DNA of 64,000 nt from Verrucomicrobiales bacterium (lineage in GTDB: Bacteria > Verrucomicrobiota > Verrucomicrobiia > Verrucomicrobiales > DEV007): the NCBI GenBank assembly GCA_021648365.1, contig JAKISY010000005.1, forward strand, positions 1 through 64,000, given 5' to 3'. Positions 34,813 through 42,962 of the stretch are shown here, piece after piece; the stretch's first letter is position 1; each line of letters opens with the position of its first letter. The notes beneath the pieces are model-generated. The model searched no databases. It was not told where the DNA came from and saw only the letters and a list, made by a program, of their open reading frames with translations. The position numbers were made by a program, and so were the translations under genes.

Positions 34813-35787
34813 GTGCCAACTGTAATGAAACGGCGAACTAAATATCTTATAGGCTTCGTGTTGCTTAGCTGTGCCGTATTTATTGTTCTGAACGTGCTTG
34901 CATATAATCATGCTCGATCAATGCTTTACTTCTCAACAGAGGTTGCGCGCACTGCGCGACCTGAAGAGCTTACCTTGGCTAAAAAGATTGAAGTTCTTTT
35001 CTCTGGAGTAACGATTCCGCGCCCAGTGGCATCGAAAACGCCAAAGAGCTATCATTTAGATTTTCAAGAGGGCTTGATTGATTGCGTTAATGGCATTCAA
35101 CTTGGTTATTGGCATATTCCTTGCGAAGGCTCGAGCAATGTTGTTTTGATGTTTCACTCCTATGGTGGTGAAAAGTCATCGCTGTTGCGTGAGGCTCTGG
35201 CCTTTCATGCTCTTGGATATTCAACAGTGCTCGTTGATTTTAGAGGCTCGGGGACTTCGTCGGAAAACTACACTACGATCGGATATCACGAAGCCAAGGA
35301 TGTAGAAGGGGCGCTTCATTTTGTTAGGGCGTCATTTGCCTATAAGGAGCACTACTTGTTTGGGCAATCAATGGGGGGCGTGGCTATTCTGCGTGCCTTG
35401 TATTCAGAAAACATAAAGCCAGATGGTATTATTATAGAGGGGGTTTTTGATGAAACTCTGCATACAGTAGAACATCGGTTCGAGGCTATGGGGGTTCCTT
35501 CGTTTCCAAGTGCGCAGTTGCTTATGTTTTGGAGCGGACTCCAATTTGGCTTCAGTCCTTTTTCACACAACCCAGTCGATTATGCTAGTGCTGTCCCTTG
35601 CTCTGCAGTTTTTTTACATGGAACCGAAGACAATCGAGCGCGTGTTGATGAAGCACGGCTAGTGTTTGACACTGTAAAGACGAGCAAGAAATTTTATGAA
35701 TTTGAAGGTCTTGGTCATCAAAGCTATGTGGAGCTTGATCCGCAGCGGTGGAAAAAGGCGGTGCAATGGCTGATGCAATCAGATTGA
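34813..35787 (+). CDS. alpha/beta hydrolase, membrane-anchored
   Basis: The product has 324 residues from a GTG at 34813, or 320 from the ATG at 34825. A membrane helix (about 12-32) is followed by an alpha/beta-hydrolase domain. The oxyanion-side motif is LMFHSYGGEKSSLL, the nucleophile elbow is LFGQSMGGVAI (GxSxG), FLHGTEDNRARVDEA holds the acid, and GLGHQSYVE holds the catalytic histidine. It is of the serine aminopeptidase/acylglycerol-lipase-like type. The substrate is unknown. Codon use and base composition look slightly more mixed than in its neighbours. The 271 bases upstream show no gene. Confidence 0.85.
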   Translation: MPTVMKRRTKYLIGFVLLSCAVFIVLNVLAYNHARSMLYFSTEVARTARPEELTLAKKIEVLFSGVTIPRPVASKTPKSYHLDFQEGLIDCVNGIQLGYWHIPCEGSSNVVLMFHSYGGEKSSLLREALAFHALGYSTVLVDFRGSGTSSENYTTIGYHEAKDVEGALHFVRASFAYKEHYLFGQSMGGVAILRALYSENIKPDGIIIEGVFDETLHTVEHRFEAMGVPSFPSAQLLMFWSGLQFGFSPFSHNPVDYASAVPCSAVFLHGTEDNRARVDEARLVFDTVKTSKKFYEFEGLGHQSYVELDPQRWKKAVQWLMQSD

Positions 35788-35798
35788 GTGCAGTAACT

Positions 35799-36275
35799 TC
35801 AACTTTGCTCTTCGATGCGTTTTTGCAGGGCTTTTAGCAAGCTGGGGTTGGCGTCGAGTTCTTCGCAAAGGGCGCTGATGACTTCTAGGGTGGGGCGACT
35901 GATGTGGTGCTCCATGCCTTCGACGTCTTCATAGATGGTGGCTTCGTCTATTTCAAAATGGCGCAGCAGTCGGGTTAGTAGTTGATGGCGGCGGGTGATG
36001 GCTTCGCCGACTTTGCGTCCGCTGTCGGTGAGGGTGAGGCCGCGGTATTTTTCGTAAATGATGTAGCCTTCGCCATCCAAGCGCTGGATCATGTTGGTGA
36101 CACTGGCTTGGGCAAGGCCGAGATTCTGGGCGATGTCCACCACGCGGGCGTAACCTTTGTCTTCGATCAGATTATAAATTTGCTCAAGGTAATCCTCGAC
36201 CGCGCGAGTTTGATGGCGGTTCGACTTAGCCTGTGAGGGGCTCTTTTTTTTGCTGGTAGATTTAGATGCACTCAT
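35799..36275 (-). CDS. mntR: DtxR/MntR-family metal-dependent repressor
   Basis: The 158-residue protein starts with a lysine/serine-rich tail. A winged helix follows (about 25-80: AVEDYLEQIYNLIEDKGYAR, then IAQNLGLAQASVTNMIQRLD), and then the metal-binding/dimer domain with TRRHQLLTRLLRHFEIDEAT and EDVEGMEHHISRPTLEVI. These His/Glu positions match MntR-type manganese/iron sensing, and there is no SH3-like third domain. The gene is divergent from the metal ABC operon, 95 bases away, and two DtxR-type boxes lie between them. I infer repression of the transporter when metal is plentiful. Mn versus Fe is not settled by sequence. Confidence 0.88.
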   Translation of the reverse strand: MSASKSTSKKKSPSQAKSNRHQTRAVEDYLEQIYNLIEDKGYARVVDIAQNLGLAQASVTNMIQRLDGEGYIIYEKYRGLTLTDSGRKVGEAITRRHQLLTRLLRHFEIDEATIYEDVEGMEHHISRPTLEVISALCEELDANPSLLKALQKRIEEQS

Positions 36276-36307
36276 GAAGTTCGGAGAGTTCTGTATTCTA
36301 GCGCATG

Positions 36308-36361
36308 TTTCAGCCTAGGGCTAAAAGAATTCTCTTGCACAAGTATATTAGGCTAGGCTAA
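36308..36361. promoter_or_regulatory. two DtxR/MntR-type operator boxes
   Basis: Box 1, TTTCAGCCTAGGGCTAAAA at 36308-36326, is a near-perfect palindrome around CTAGG. Box 2, TTAGGCTAGGCTAA at 36348-36361, resembles the DtxR/IdeR consensus built on TTAGGTTAGGCTAA. They lie between mntR and the substrate-binding-protein gene; box 2 overlaps the apparent -10 of the latter and box 1 is nearer mntR. A shared repressor could control both directions. Confidence 0.7.
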
Positions 36362-36364
36362 GAT
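36335..36364 (+). promoter_or_regulatory. promoter of the metal ABC operon
   Basis: TTGCAC (36335-36340) and TAAGAT (36359-36364) are separated by 18 bp. The expected transcription start is close to 36371, which is the first base of the GTG start codon of the binding-protein gene, so the message may be leaderless. The -10 is covered by operator box 2. Confidence 0.55.
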
Positions 36365-36370
36365 AGTTTT

Positions 36371-37351
36371 GTGAATATATCATTGCGAAGAATTTGGAGG
36401 TGTTGGGCGGCTGCGTCACGGGTGGCGATGGGGGTGCTCGCTGTTATGCTGTGGTCTTGCTCGCAGTCATCCGAACCAGGAACTGAGGGGAAAGCGGGTA
36501 GGTTGAAGGTGGTGGCGACGACGACGATGGTGGGGGATATGGTGCGGGCGGTGGCGGGTGATCGGGTTGAGTTGCAGACTTTGATGGGGCCGGGGGTGGA
36601 TCCGCATCTTTATAAACCGACGGCGGATGATGTGACGCATTTGCGCAATGCGGATGTGATTTTTTATAGTGGACTGATGCTGGAGGGCAGGATGGCTGAC
36701 TTGTTTGAGCGGATGGGGGAGGGTGGAAAGCGGGTGTTTGCGGTGACGGATGCCATCAGTGACGGGGAAAAGCTCAAGCCGGCGGAATTAGCTGAGCATT
36801 GGGATCCGCATGTGTGGTTTGATCCTGTGGTGTGGAGTCAGTGCATCGCGGTGGTGGTGGAAGCGCTGACGGATGCTGATGCTGGAGGCGGTGAAATTTT
36901 TAAGCAAAACGGTGAAGCGGTGAAGGGCAGTTACTTGGCGGCGCATGAGTGGGCGTTGAAAAGGGTGGCGGAGTTGCCAAAGCAGAAGCGGGTATTGGTG
37001 ACCAGTCATGATGCGTTTAATTATTTTGGTCGGGCTTATGGCTTTGAGGTGGTGGCGGTGCAGGGGATTTCTACGGTGAGCGAGGCGGGTTTGGCGGACA
37101 TTGCCAAGATGGTGGATTTCATCAAACAGCGGGAGGTGAAGGCGATTTTTGTGGAGTCCAGTGTGTCGCGAGCGGCGATTGAGAGGATTAGCAAGGACTC
37201 TGGGGCGAAAATTGGAGGAGAGCTGTTTTCGGATGCGATGGGAGCTGAGGGGGAGCTGTTCGATGTGGGCGAGGGAGAGCAGGTGGATGTGGGCACTTAT
37301 GAGGGGATGCTGAAGCGTAATGTTTTTTTGGTGGTGGAAGCTTTGAAGTAG
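36371..37351 (+). CDS. metal ABC transporter substrate-binding lipoprotein (YtgA/TroA/MntC type)
   Basis: The 326-residue protein has an N-terminal signal ending in VMLWSCSQ, a lipobox cysteine near residue 27. A cluster A-I (TroA-like) metal-binding fold follows. Metal ligands expected for the family are present: GPGVDPHLYKPTADDV (His), HWDPHVWFDPVVW (His), FVESSVSRAAI (Glu) and GELFSDAMGAEGE (Asp). The family imports Mn, Fe or Zn; there is no histidine-rich loop of the ZnuA kind, which favours Mn/Fe. It is the first gene of the ytg-like operon. GTG at 36371 is the most upstream start that leaves a proper signal peptide. Confidence 0.92.
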   Translation: MNISLRRIWRCWAAASRVAMGVLAVMLWSCSQSSEPGTEGKAGRLKVVATTTMVGDMVRAVAGDRVELQTLMGPGVDPHLYKPTADDVTHLRNADVIFYSGLMLEGRMADLFERMGEGGKRVFAVTDAISDGEKLKPAELAEHWDPHVWFDPVVWSQCIAVVVEALTDADAGGGEIFKQNGEAVKGSYLAAHEWALKRVAELPKQKRVLVTSHDAFNYFGRAYGFEVVAVQGISTVSEAGLADIAKMVDFIKQREVKAIFVESSVSRAAIERISKDSGAKIGGELFSDAMGAEGELFDVGEGEQVDVGTYEGMLKRNVFLVVEALK

Positions 37352-37379
37352 GGGTCAGAAGTTAGAAGTTAGAATTAGT

Positions 37380-38165
37380 ATGAAGGAAGGGGAATTAGAA
37401 TCAGTGCCGGCGTTGGAGACGCATGATTTGAGTGTGGCTTATCATAAGAAGCCGGTGCTTTATGGTGTGGATTTGACGATTCCTAAGGGGCAGTTGGTGG
37501 GCATTGTCGGGCCGAATGGGGCGGGGAAATCGACTTTGATCAAAGCGGTGATGGGTTTGTTGCCTTTGCGCAGTGGCTGGGTGGAGGTGTTTGGTCAGCC
37601 TTTCAAAAAGACTAAAACTCGGGTGGGCTATGTGCCACAGCGTGAATCGGTGGACTGGGATTTTCCGGTGAACGTGATGGATGTGGTGATGATGGGACGC
37701 TATGGCAAATTGGGTTTGTTCCGTCGTCCTAAGAAAAAAGACAGGGATATCGCACGTGAGTGTTTGGATAAAGTGAAGATGTTGCCTTTTGCTAATCGTC
37801 AGATTTCGAATCTAAGTGGAGGGCAGCAGCAGCGGGTATTTCTGGCACGAGCTTTGGCTCAGGAGAGCGATCTCTATCTGATGGATGAGCCTTTTGCAGG
37901 TGTGGATGCGGCGACGGAGGCGGCGATCATTGAGTTGCTCAAGGAGTTGAAGGAGCGCGGCAAAACGATCCTGGTGGTGCATCACGATTTGACGACGGCG
38001 CGTGAGTATTTTGATAGTATGGTGCTATTGAATATGCGAGTGGTGGCATTTGGACCGACGGAGCAGGTGTTCACGGTGGAGCAGTTGCAGAAAACTTACG
38101 GCGGGCGTTTGACTTTATTGAGTGATGTGGCGGGTGAGACGGAGCGCCAATTGTCTGGTGAATGA
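37380..38165 (+). CDS. metal ABC transporter ATP-binding protein (YtgB/MntB type)
   Basis: The 261-residue ATPase has Walker A GPNGAGKST (about 42-50), Q-loop YVPQRE, signature LSGGQQQRVF, Walker B DLYLMDEP and switch histidine VVHHD. The segment VDWDFPVNVMDVVMMGRYGK is typical of ATPases of the Mn/Zn/Fe ABC class. It is the second gene of the operon, 28 bases after the binding protein. A 133-base gap with a dispersed repeat (38191-38220) separates it from the first permease gene. Confidence 0.95.
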   Translation: MKEGELESVPALETHDLSVAYHKKPVLYGVDLTIPKGQLVGIVGPNGAGKSTLIKAVMGLLPLRSGWVEVFGQPFKKTKTRVGYVPQRESVDWDFPVNVMDVVMMGRYGKLGLFRRPKKKDRDIARECLDKVKMLPFANRQISNLSGGQQQRVFLARALAQESDLYLMDEPFAGVDAATEAAIIELLKELKERGKTILVVHHDLTTAREYFDSMVLLNMRVVAFGPTEQVFTVEQLQKTYGGRLTLLSDVAGETERQLSGE

Positions 38166-38190
38166 ATGGGGAGATACGACAAAAATATTT

Positions 38191-38220
38191 AACCGCAGAT
38201 GACGCAGATTTACGCAGATG
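38191..38220. repeat. dispersed 'accgcagatgacgcagat' repeat, copy in the metal operon
   Basis: The sequence aaccgcagatgacgcagatt followed by tacgcagatg lies between the ATPase and permease genes. The same words occur at 1603-1636, 57748-57780 and (inverted) 58026-58048. It contains three CGCAGAT-like units about 10 bp apart. Confidence 0.65.
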
Positions 38221-38298
38221 TTGCTATGTTTTTTAAATTCAGAACACCGGACACGTTCTGGAAAAATGGTGTGTGGTGTGAGAGAAGGTGAAAAAATA

Positions 38299-39807
38299 AT
38301 GCACTCATCAGTTATACATAGCTATACAGCTTGGAGGAATAGCTCTTTGGCTAGCATAGTTTTGTTAGCAGCACTGTTGTGGCTGGCTGGGGGAGAGGTG
38401 GCGCAAGCGGCGAGGATTGGGGATTTGGGGGAGGTTTCGGCTTGGCAACAGGCGTTGCGATTTTTTTCATTTAGAGATGCGGGGCTTCGTTTGGTTCTGG
38501 TGGGCTGTCTTTTGCTGGGTTTGAATTGTGGTTTGCTGGGTGGGTTTGTGGTGGTGAGGCGGATGGCGTTGGTGGGGGATACTTTATCGCATGCGGTGCT
38601 GCCAGGGATCGCGTTGGGTTTTTTGTGGAATATGGACAAGGACCCTGTGGCGATCATGGTGGGGGCGACGGTGTTTGGTTTGTTCGGGGTGACGGTGGTG
38701 GGCTGGATCACGCGCACGACTTTATTAAAACAGGACGCTGCCTTGGGTCTAGTTTTGTCGTCTTTTTATGCTTTAGGTATTTGTCTGGTGACGATGATTC
38801 AACGACTGCCGACGGGGAACAAAAGTGGTATTGATAAGTTCATGTTTGGTCAAGCGGCGGCTTTGGGGGAGAATGATATTATTTTGATGTTGATCACTAC
38901 GGTGGTCACGCTGGTGGTAGTGGTGGTGTGCTATCGCGGCTTGTTGGTTTTGAGTTTTGATCGTGAGTTTGGGCAGACGACAGGTTTGCCGATGCATGCG
39001 CTGCATCATGTGGTCATGCTGTTGACGGCGTTTGCTATTGTGGTGGCGATGCAGGCGGTGGGAGTGGTATTGGTTTCTTCGATGCTGATCATTCCAGCGG
39101 CGAGTGCCTATTTGTTAACGGACCGTTTGCATAGGCTGTTGATTTACGCAGCTGTGATCGGGATGGGGACGGCGGTATTGGGTGCGTTCTTTTCTTTTTT
39201 GGGGAACAATCTGCCGACGGGACCGTTCATGGTGTTGGCTGGCACGGGGGTGTTTGTGATCTGTTTTTTGTTCAGTCCGCGTTACGGGTGGTGGACTCGT
39301 TTGTGGCGATTGCGTTCTAGGCGTTTGCGCACGGAGCGGGAGGACACGCTGAAGGCGATGTATCGAGTTTTAGAAAATCGTGAGTTTCATGGTGAAGGGG
39401 TATCTGCGGTGGATGTGGCTGAATATAGGAAGGATACGGTGGAGGAGATTCAGCGACGGGTGCAGAATTTGGTGAAGACGGGACTGGCGACGGATTCCGA
39501 GGAGGGACAGATGATCCATTTCACGCCAAAGGGCTATCAACAGGCGTGCATGATTGTTCGTAATCACCGCTTGTGGGAGCTTTATTTGACTAATGTGGCG
39601 CGCTATGCTGCGGATCATGTGCACGAAGATGCTGAGTTAGTGGAGCATGTGTTAGGAGAGGATACGGTGAGGAGATTGGAGCGTCGTTTGAAATTTCCCA
39701 ACAAAGATCCCCACGGCAAACCTATCCCGAGTGTCAGGGATATGTTGGGAATGACGCATGAGGAAGAGGGGGCAAAAATGGAAGGGGGTTACGGTTACCG
39801 ACCATGA
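38299..39807 (+). CDS. metal ABC permease fused to a DtxR-type repressor (YtgCR-like)
   Basis: From the ATG at 38299 the protein is 502 residues. Residues about 1-330 are an ABC-3-type permease with eight or nine membrane helices, including GGFVVVRRMALVGDTLSHAV and VGVVLVSSMLIIPAASAYLL. After a basic stretch (RLWRLRSRRLRTERED) comes a DtxR/MntR-like domain (about 350-470). It has a winged helix with VAEYRKDTVEEIQRRVQNLV, then VRNHRLWELYLTNVARYAAD, HVHEDAELVEHVLGED and PNKDPHGKPIP, which keep the metal-site His and Glu residues of the family. Chlamydia YtgCR has this fusion and is cleaved to free the repressor. Cleavage here is inference. Confidence 0.93.
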   Translation: MHSSVIHSYTAWRNSSLASIVLLAALLWLAGGEVAQAARIGDLGEVSAWQQALRFFSFRDAGLRLVLVGCLLLGLNCGLLGGFVVVRRMALVGDTLSHAVLPGIALGFLWNMDKDPVAIMVGATVFGLFGVTVVGWITRTTLLKQDAALGLVLSSFYALGICLVTMIQRLPTGNKSGIDKFMFGQAAALGENDIILMLITTVVTLVVVVVCYRGLLVLSFDREFGQTTGLPMHALHHVVMLLTAFAIVVAMQAVGVVLVSSMLIIPAASAYLLTDRLHRLLIYAAVIGMGTAVLGAFFSFLGNNLPTGPFMVLAGTGVFVICFLFSPRYGWWTRLWRLRSRRLRTEREDTLKAMYRVLENREFHGEGVSAVDVAEYRKDTVEEIQRRVQNLVKTGLATDSEEGQMIHFTPKGYQQACMIVRNHRLWELYLTNVARYAADHVHEDAELVEHVLGEDTVRRLERRLKFPNKDPHGKPIPSVRDMLGMTHEEEGAKMEGGYGYRP

Positions 39808-40796
39808 ATGATTTTATCCCAGCTTTTGATTGGACTCGGGTGGTGATTGATCCTTGGGCGGCTCAGTTTGAGTCTAGCTTTTGGATTGTGCTGATGGGCT
39901 TCCTGGCGACAGCGGCTTGTGGTCTGATAGGAAATTACCTGATTTTGCGGCGCATGGCGTTGGTGGGGGATGCGATCAGTCACAGTGTCTTGCCCGGCTT
40001 GGCGGTGGCGTTTTTGTTTTCTGGTAGTTTGCAGATTGGTGCTATGTTTGCTGGGGCGATCGTGGCGGGGGTGTTGACAACTTTATTGATCGAATTGATC
40101 CATACTAAGAGTCGTGTGAAAACGGATGCGGCGATTGGGATCACTTTTTGTAGTTTGTTTGCGATCGGGGTGATTCTGATCAATGTCTTTGCAGGCAAGA
40201 TCCATCTCGATACGGAGTGTGTCTTGTATGGGGAAATATCTTATGTGCCTCTGGAGTCCTCAGTGAAGTGGTTAGGGGGAGCGATTGAGTTGGGGCCTCG
40301 TCCAGTGGTGACGATGGCACTGGTGTTCTTGGCGGTGATTGCATTGATCGTGGTGTTTTATAAGGAGTTATTGGTCTGTTCTTTTGATCCGACTTTGGCG
40401 GCGTCGCTGGGTTTTTCACCTAAGGTTTTCCACTATGGTTTGATGGTGGTGTTGTCGGTGGTGGTGGTATCGGCTTTTGAATCGGTGGGGGCGATTTTGG
40501 TGATCGCGATGTTGATCTTGCCGGGGGCGACGGCGCAGTTATTATCTCCACGATTGCCGGTGGTGATGGTTTTGTCAGTGCTCGCTGCTGCCCTGAGTTC
40601 ACTTTTGGGGTACCATCTTGGGGTGTGGATGCGCTGTTCGATCGCTGGGGCGATGGTGGTGGCGGCAGCTGCTTTGTTTTTGTTGGTGTGGATCTTCAGT
40701 CCTGAGCAGGGTCTGCTGCAGAGATGGCGCCGCGCAAGGCGGGTTGATGATGGGGGAGAAAGTAGGATTGAGGAGAATAACGGTTATTCTTCATGA
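39804..40796 (+). CDS. second metal ABC permease (YtgD/MntB type)
   Basis: The 330-residue ABC-3-family permease has about nine membrane helices. NYLILRRMALVGDAISHSVL matches the corresponding segment of the upstream permease, so the two form a likely heterodimer. ESVGAILVIAMLILPGATAQ is another family segment. It overlaps the fused permease gene by four bases (ATGA at 39804-39807). It has no regulator domain, as in chlamydial YtgD. Its 3' end overlaps the converging desaturase gene by six bases. Confidence 0.93.
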   Translation: MNDFIPAFDWTRVVIDPWAAQFESSFWIVLMGFLATAACGLIGNYLILRRMALVGDAISHSVLPGLAVAFLFSGSLQIGAMFAGAIVAGVLTTLLIELIHTKSRVKTDAAIGITFCSLFAIGVILINVFAGKIHLDTECVLYGEISYVPLESSVKWLGGAIELGPRPVVTMALVFLAVIALIVVFYKELLVCSFDPTLAASLGFSPKVFHYGLMVVLSVVVVSAFESVGAILVIAMLILPGATAQLLSPRLPVVMVLSVLAAALSSLLGYHLGVWMRCSIAGAMVVAAAALFLLVWIFSPEQGLLQRWRRARRVDDGGESRIEENNGYSS

Positions 40797-41792
40797 AGCT
40801 TTTGCATCAAGAGCTGGGATTTCATCAAGGTCTGCAGAGTTTGCTCCGATCTCACGTAGTGGGTTTTTCCAGTATTGCCAAATAATACGCGGGAGATCAA
40901 TCACGGAAACAGGCCGCACAGGTGTTGAGGGGGCGGGGGGAGGCAGTGGCATGTATCTGCGGTAGGGGATGCCGGCTCGCTGATGATGGAGGGTGTGTTC
41001 GGCGGTTTCGTTGAGGGTTATTTTGTGCCAAAGCTGGTTGAGTAAACCTTGGCGTTGAGTATTGCGAGTGAGATGGACGCGAGTTGTATAATCGAGGTCA
41101 GGAGCGGTGATGCCTAGGTGTTCGAGGAATTGTAGTAGGCGTAGCGCAACGGCGAAGAGCCAGAGATGTAGCCCGTAGGCGAGGAAGGCATACCAGTAAG
41201 AATCACCATAAAATAGGCGGGAAAGGTATAAGAGGCCCGAACACATAACAATCCAGCCTGCAATAAAGAGTATGCTGGTGCGGCTGCTATAGTTTTTGTG
41301 TTTGTAAATTGCAGGTGCGACACGCACTTGCCAAGCGATGATGCCTAAAAACAATTCAAAAATGAGGGCTATGCGCGCGCGCAACTTGCTTCTGTGCTCC
41401 TTAGCAGGCCAAAATTCCAAGTCGTTGAAGGTGTGTATGTCTTTGTGGTGAGTGGCGTGGGCGATGCCGTAGAATTGTGGGCTTGAAATGAGATAAAAGG
41501 AGATGATCCAGAAAAAAGAACGGTTGTGGCGGGGTTTTTTAAAAAAGCCGTTGTGCCATGATTCATGATAAAAAAGACCGAGCTGGGTATTGACATGTAA
41601 GCCGATGGTGAGGGCATAAAGGATGCCTGCAAGAGGGCTGTATAGCCAAAATAACGGAGCTGTCAAAATGACGGCAGGCCAAGCTACTACGTAGAGTATC
41701 AGGAGTGTTTGCGAGTAGGTCGAACGGGCGTCGTGATAGGGATTTGGTTTCTGGCTAGAGGCTTCAGATGAGAAGTCTTCGTGTTCGATCAT
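40791..41792 (-). CDS. membrane fatty acid desaturase
   Basis: The 333-residue membrane protein carries the three histidine boxes of integral diiron desaturases: HESWH (76-80), HATHH (112-116) and HTLHH in the C-terminal third. Four or so membrane helices flank them. It would introduce a double bond into an acyl chain or a related lipid; regiochemistry cannot be read. It overlaps the metal transporter's last gene tail-to-tail by six bases. The enzyme needs iron, which may be coincidental to that neighbour. Confidence 0.88.
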   Translation of the reverse strand: MIEHEDFSSEASSQKPNPYHDARSTYSQTLLILYVVAWPAVILTAPLFWLYSPLAGILYALTIGLHVNTQLGLFYHESWHNGFFKKPRHNRSFFWIISFYLISSPQFYGIAHATHHKDIHTFNDLEFWPAKEHRSKLRARIALIFELFLGIIAWQVRVAPAIYKHKNYSSRTSILFIAGWIVMCSGLLYLSRLFYGDSYWYAFLAYGLHLWLFAVALRLLQFLEHLGITAPDLDYTTRVHLTRNTQRQGLLNQLWHKITLNETAEHTLHHQRAGIPYRRYMPLPPPAPSTPVRPVSVIDLPRIIWQYWKNPLREIGANSADLDEIPALDAKAS

Positions 41793-41984
41793 CCTTGAAG
41801 CTAGAGCAGCGTGTAGGGTAGGTCAATTTCAAAAACTTCTCGGAAATTGTTTTATTCTGTTAGAAACTTGTTCGTTTGTTGTGGATCCAAGTTATGCTGT
41901 TGCGGTTAATTCTTGCGAATGTGGAAACGTTTTTCACAAATTAGGGTAGCCAAAAGAAGGGAATTACTATTAGTTGGTAGAAGA

Positions 41985-42950
41985 ATGATGACAAAAAGAA
42001 TTTTTTTGAGATTGAGTGTGGCGGTGTTGTTAGCTATGGGCATGATTTCTTGTGCTGAGAAATCGGAAAAATCGGGAGGGGAGGAAGCTGGTAAAGAAAA
42101 ATCCAGTGCTAAAATCAAGGTGTTGATCATTGATGGGCAGAACAATCACAACTGGGTCGCGACGACTCCGTTGATGAAAGATTATTTGGAAAAGAGCGGT
42201 CGTTTTGAAGTGCAGGTGAGCACTTCGCCTCGGCCCGATGCCGATGAGGCTGCTTGGATGGCGTGGCGTCCAGCTTTTGCTAAATATGACGTGCTGTTGA
42301 ATAACTTCAATAATGAGAAGGGGTCGCAGTGGCCGGATGAGGTGAAGCGTTCGTTTGAAAAGGCAATCGAGGGAGGGGTAGGGCTGGTGAATGTGCATGC
42401 GGCGAACAACGGGCACAAAGGGTGGGGCGAGTTTGAAAAGATGACGGGTTTGTTGTGGCGCAGCAAAGAGGAGGGCAAGCGTTATGTATTAGATGCTGAT
42501 GGTAAAGACGAGTTTGTGCCTGTGGGGGAGGGGCCGGATGCGGGTCACGGACCGCAGCATGAATTCGAGGTGGTGACTCGCGATCAGGGGCACCCGATCA
42601 CTAAGGGCATGCCTAAAGAGTGGAGACATTCCTTGGATGAGCTGTATCACGGTCAGCGTGGGCCTGCTGAAAATATGACGATCCTAGCGACTGCCTATTC
42701 TGCACCTGAGCAAAAAGGGACGGGAGCGAATGAGCCGATGCTGTGGTGGATTCCCTATGGAAAAGGCCGTGTGGTGACTTGTCTGCTGGGGCATGTAGGA
42801 AGAGATGATACGGAGCAAATGTTGGGAATCAAGTGTGTGGGAACGATGAACATCATCGAGCGCTCGTGTGAGTGGGCGGCGACGGGTGAGGTGACTTTGC
42901 CAGTAGCGAAGGATTTTCCTACTAAAGACGAAATTCGGCTGCTGAAGTGA
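41985..42950 (+). CDS. ThuA-like lipoprotein
   Basis: From the ATG at 41985 the product is 321 residues. A lipoprotein signal ends in MGMISCAEK (cysteine near 22). The rest is a ThuA-like (trehalose-utilization, class-I glutamine-amidotransferase-like) domain with VLIIDGQNNHNWVATTPLMK, GGVGLVNVHAANNGHKGWGE, HPITKGMPKEWRHSLDELYH and GKGRVVTCLLGHVG. Such proteins are plentiful in Planctomycetes and Verrucomicrobia, often with oxidoreductases for sugar catabolism. The substrate is not known. It is exported and likely anchored to the outer membrane or periplasm. Confidence 0.88.
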   Translation: MMTKRIFLRLSVAVLLAMGMISCAEKSEKSGGEEAGKEKSSAKIKVLIIDGQNNHNWVATTPLMKDYLEKSGRFEVQVSTSPRPDADEAAWMAWRPAFAKYDVLLNNFNNEKGSQWPDEVKRSFEKAIEGGVGLVNVHAANNGHKGWGEFEKMTGLLWRSKEEGKRYVLDADGKDEFVPVGEGPDAGHGPQHEFEVVTRDQGHPITKGMPKEWRHSLDELYHGQRGPAENMTILATAYSAPEQKGTGANEPMLWWIPYGKGRVVTCLLGHVGRDDTEQMLGIKCVGTMNIIERSCEWAATGEVTLPVAKDFPTKDEIRLLK

Positions 42951-42962
42951 GTTGCGCTTGGC

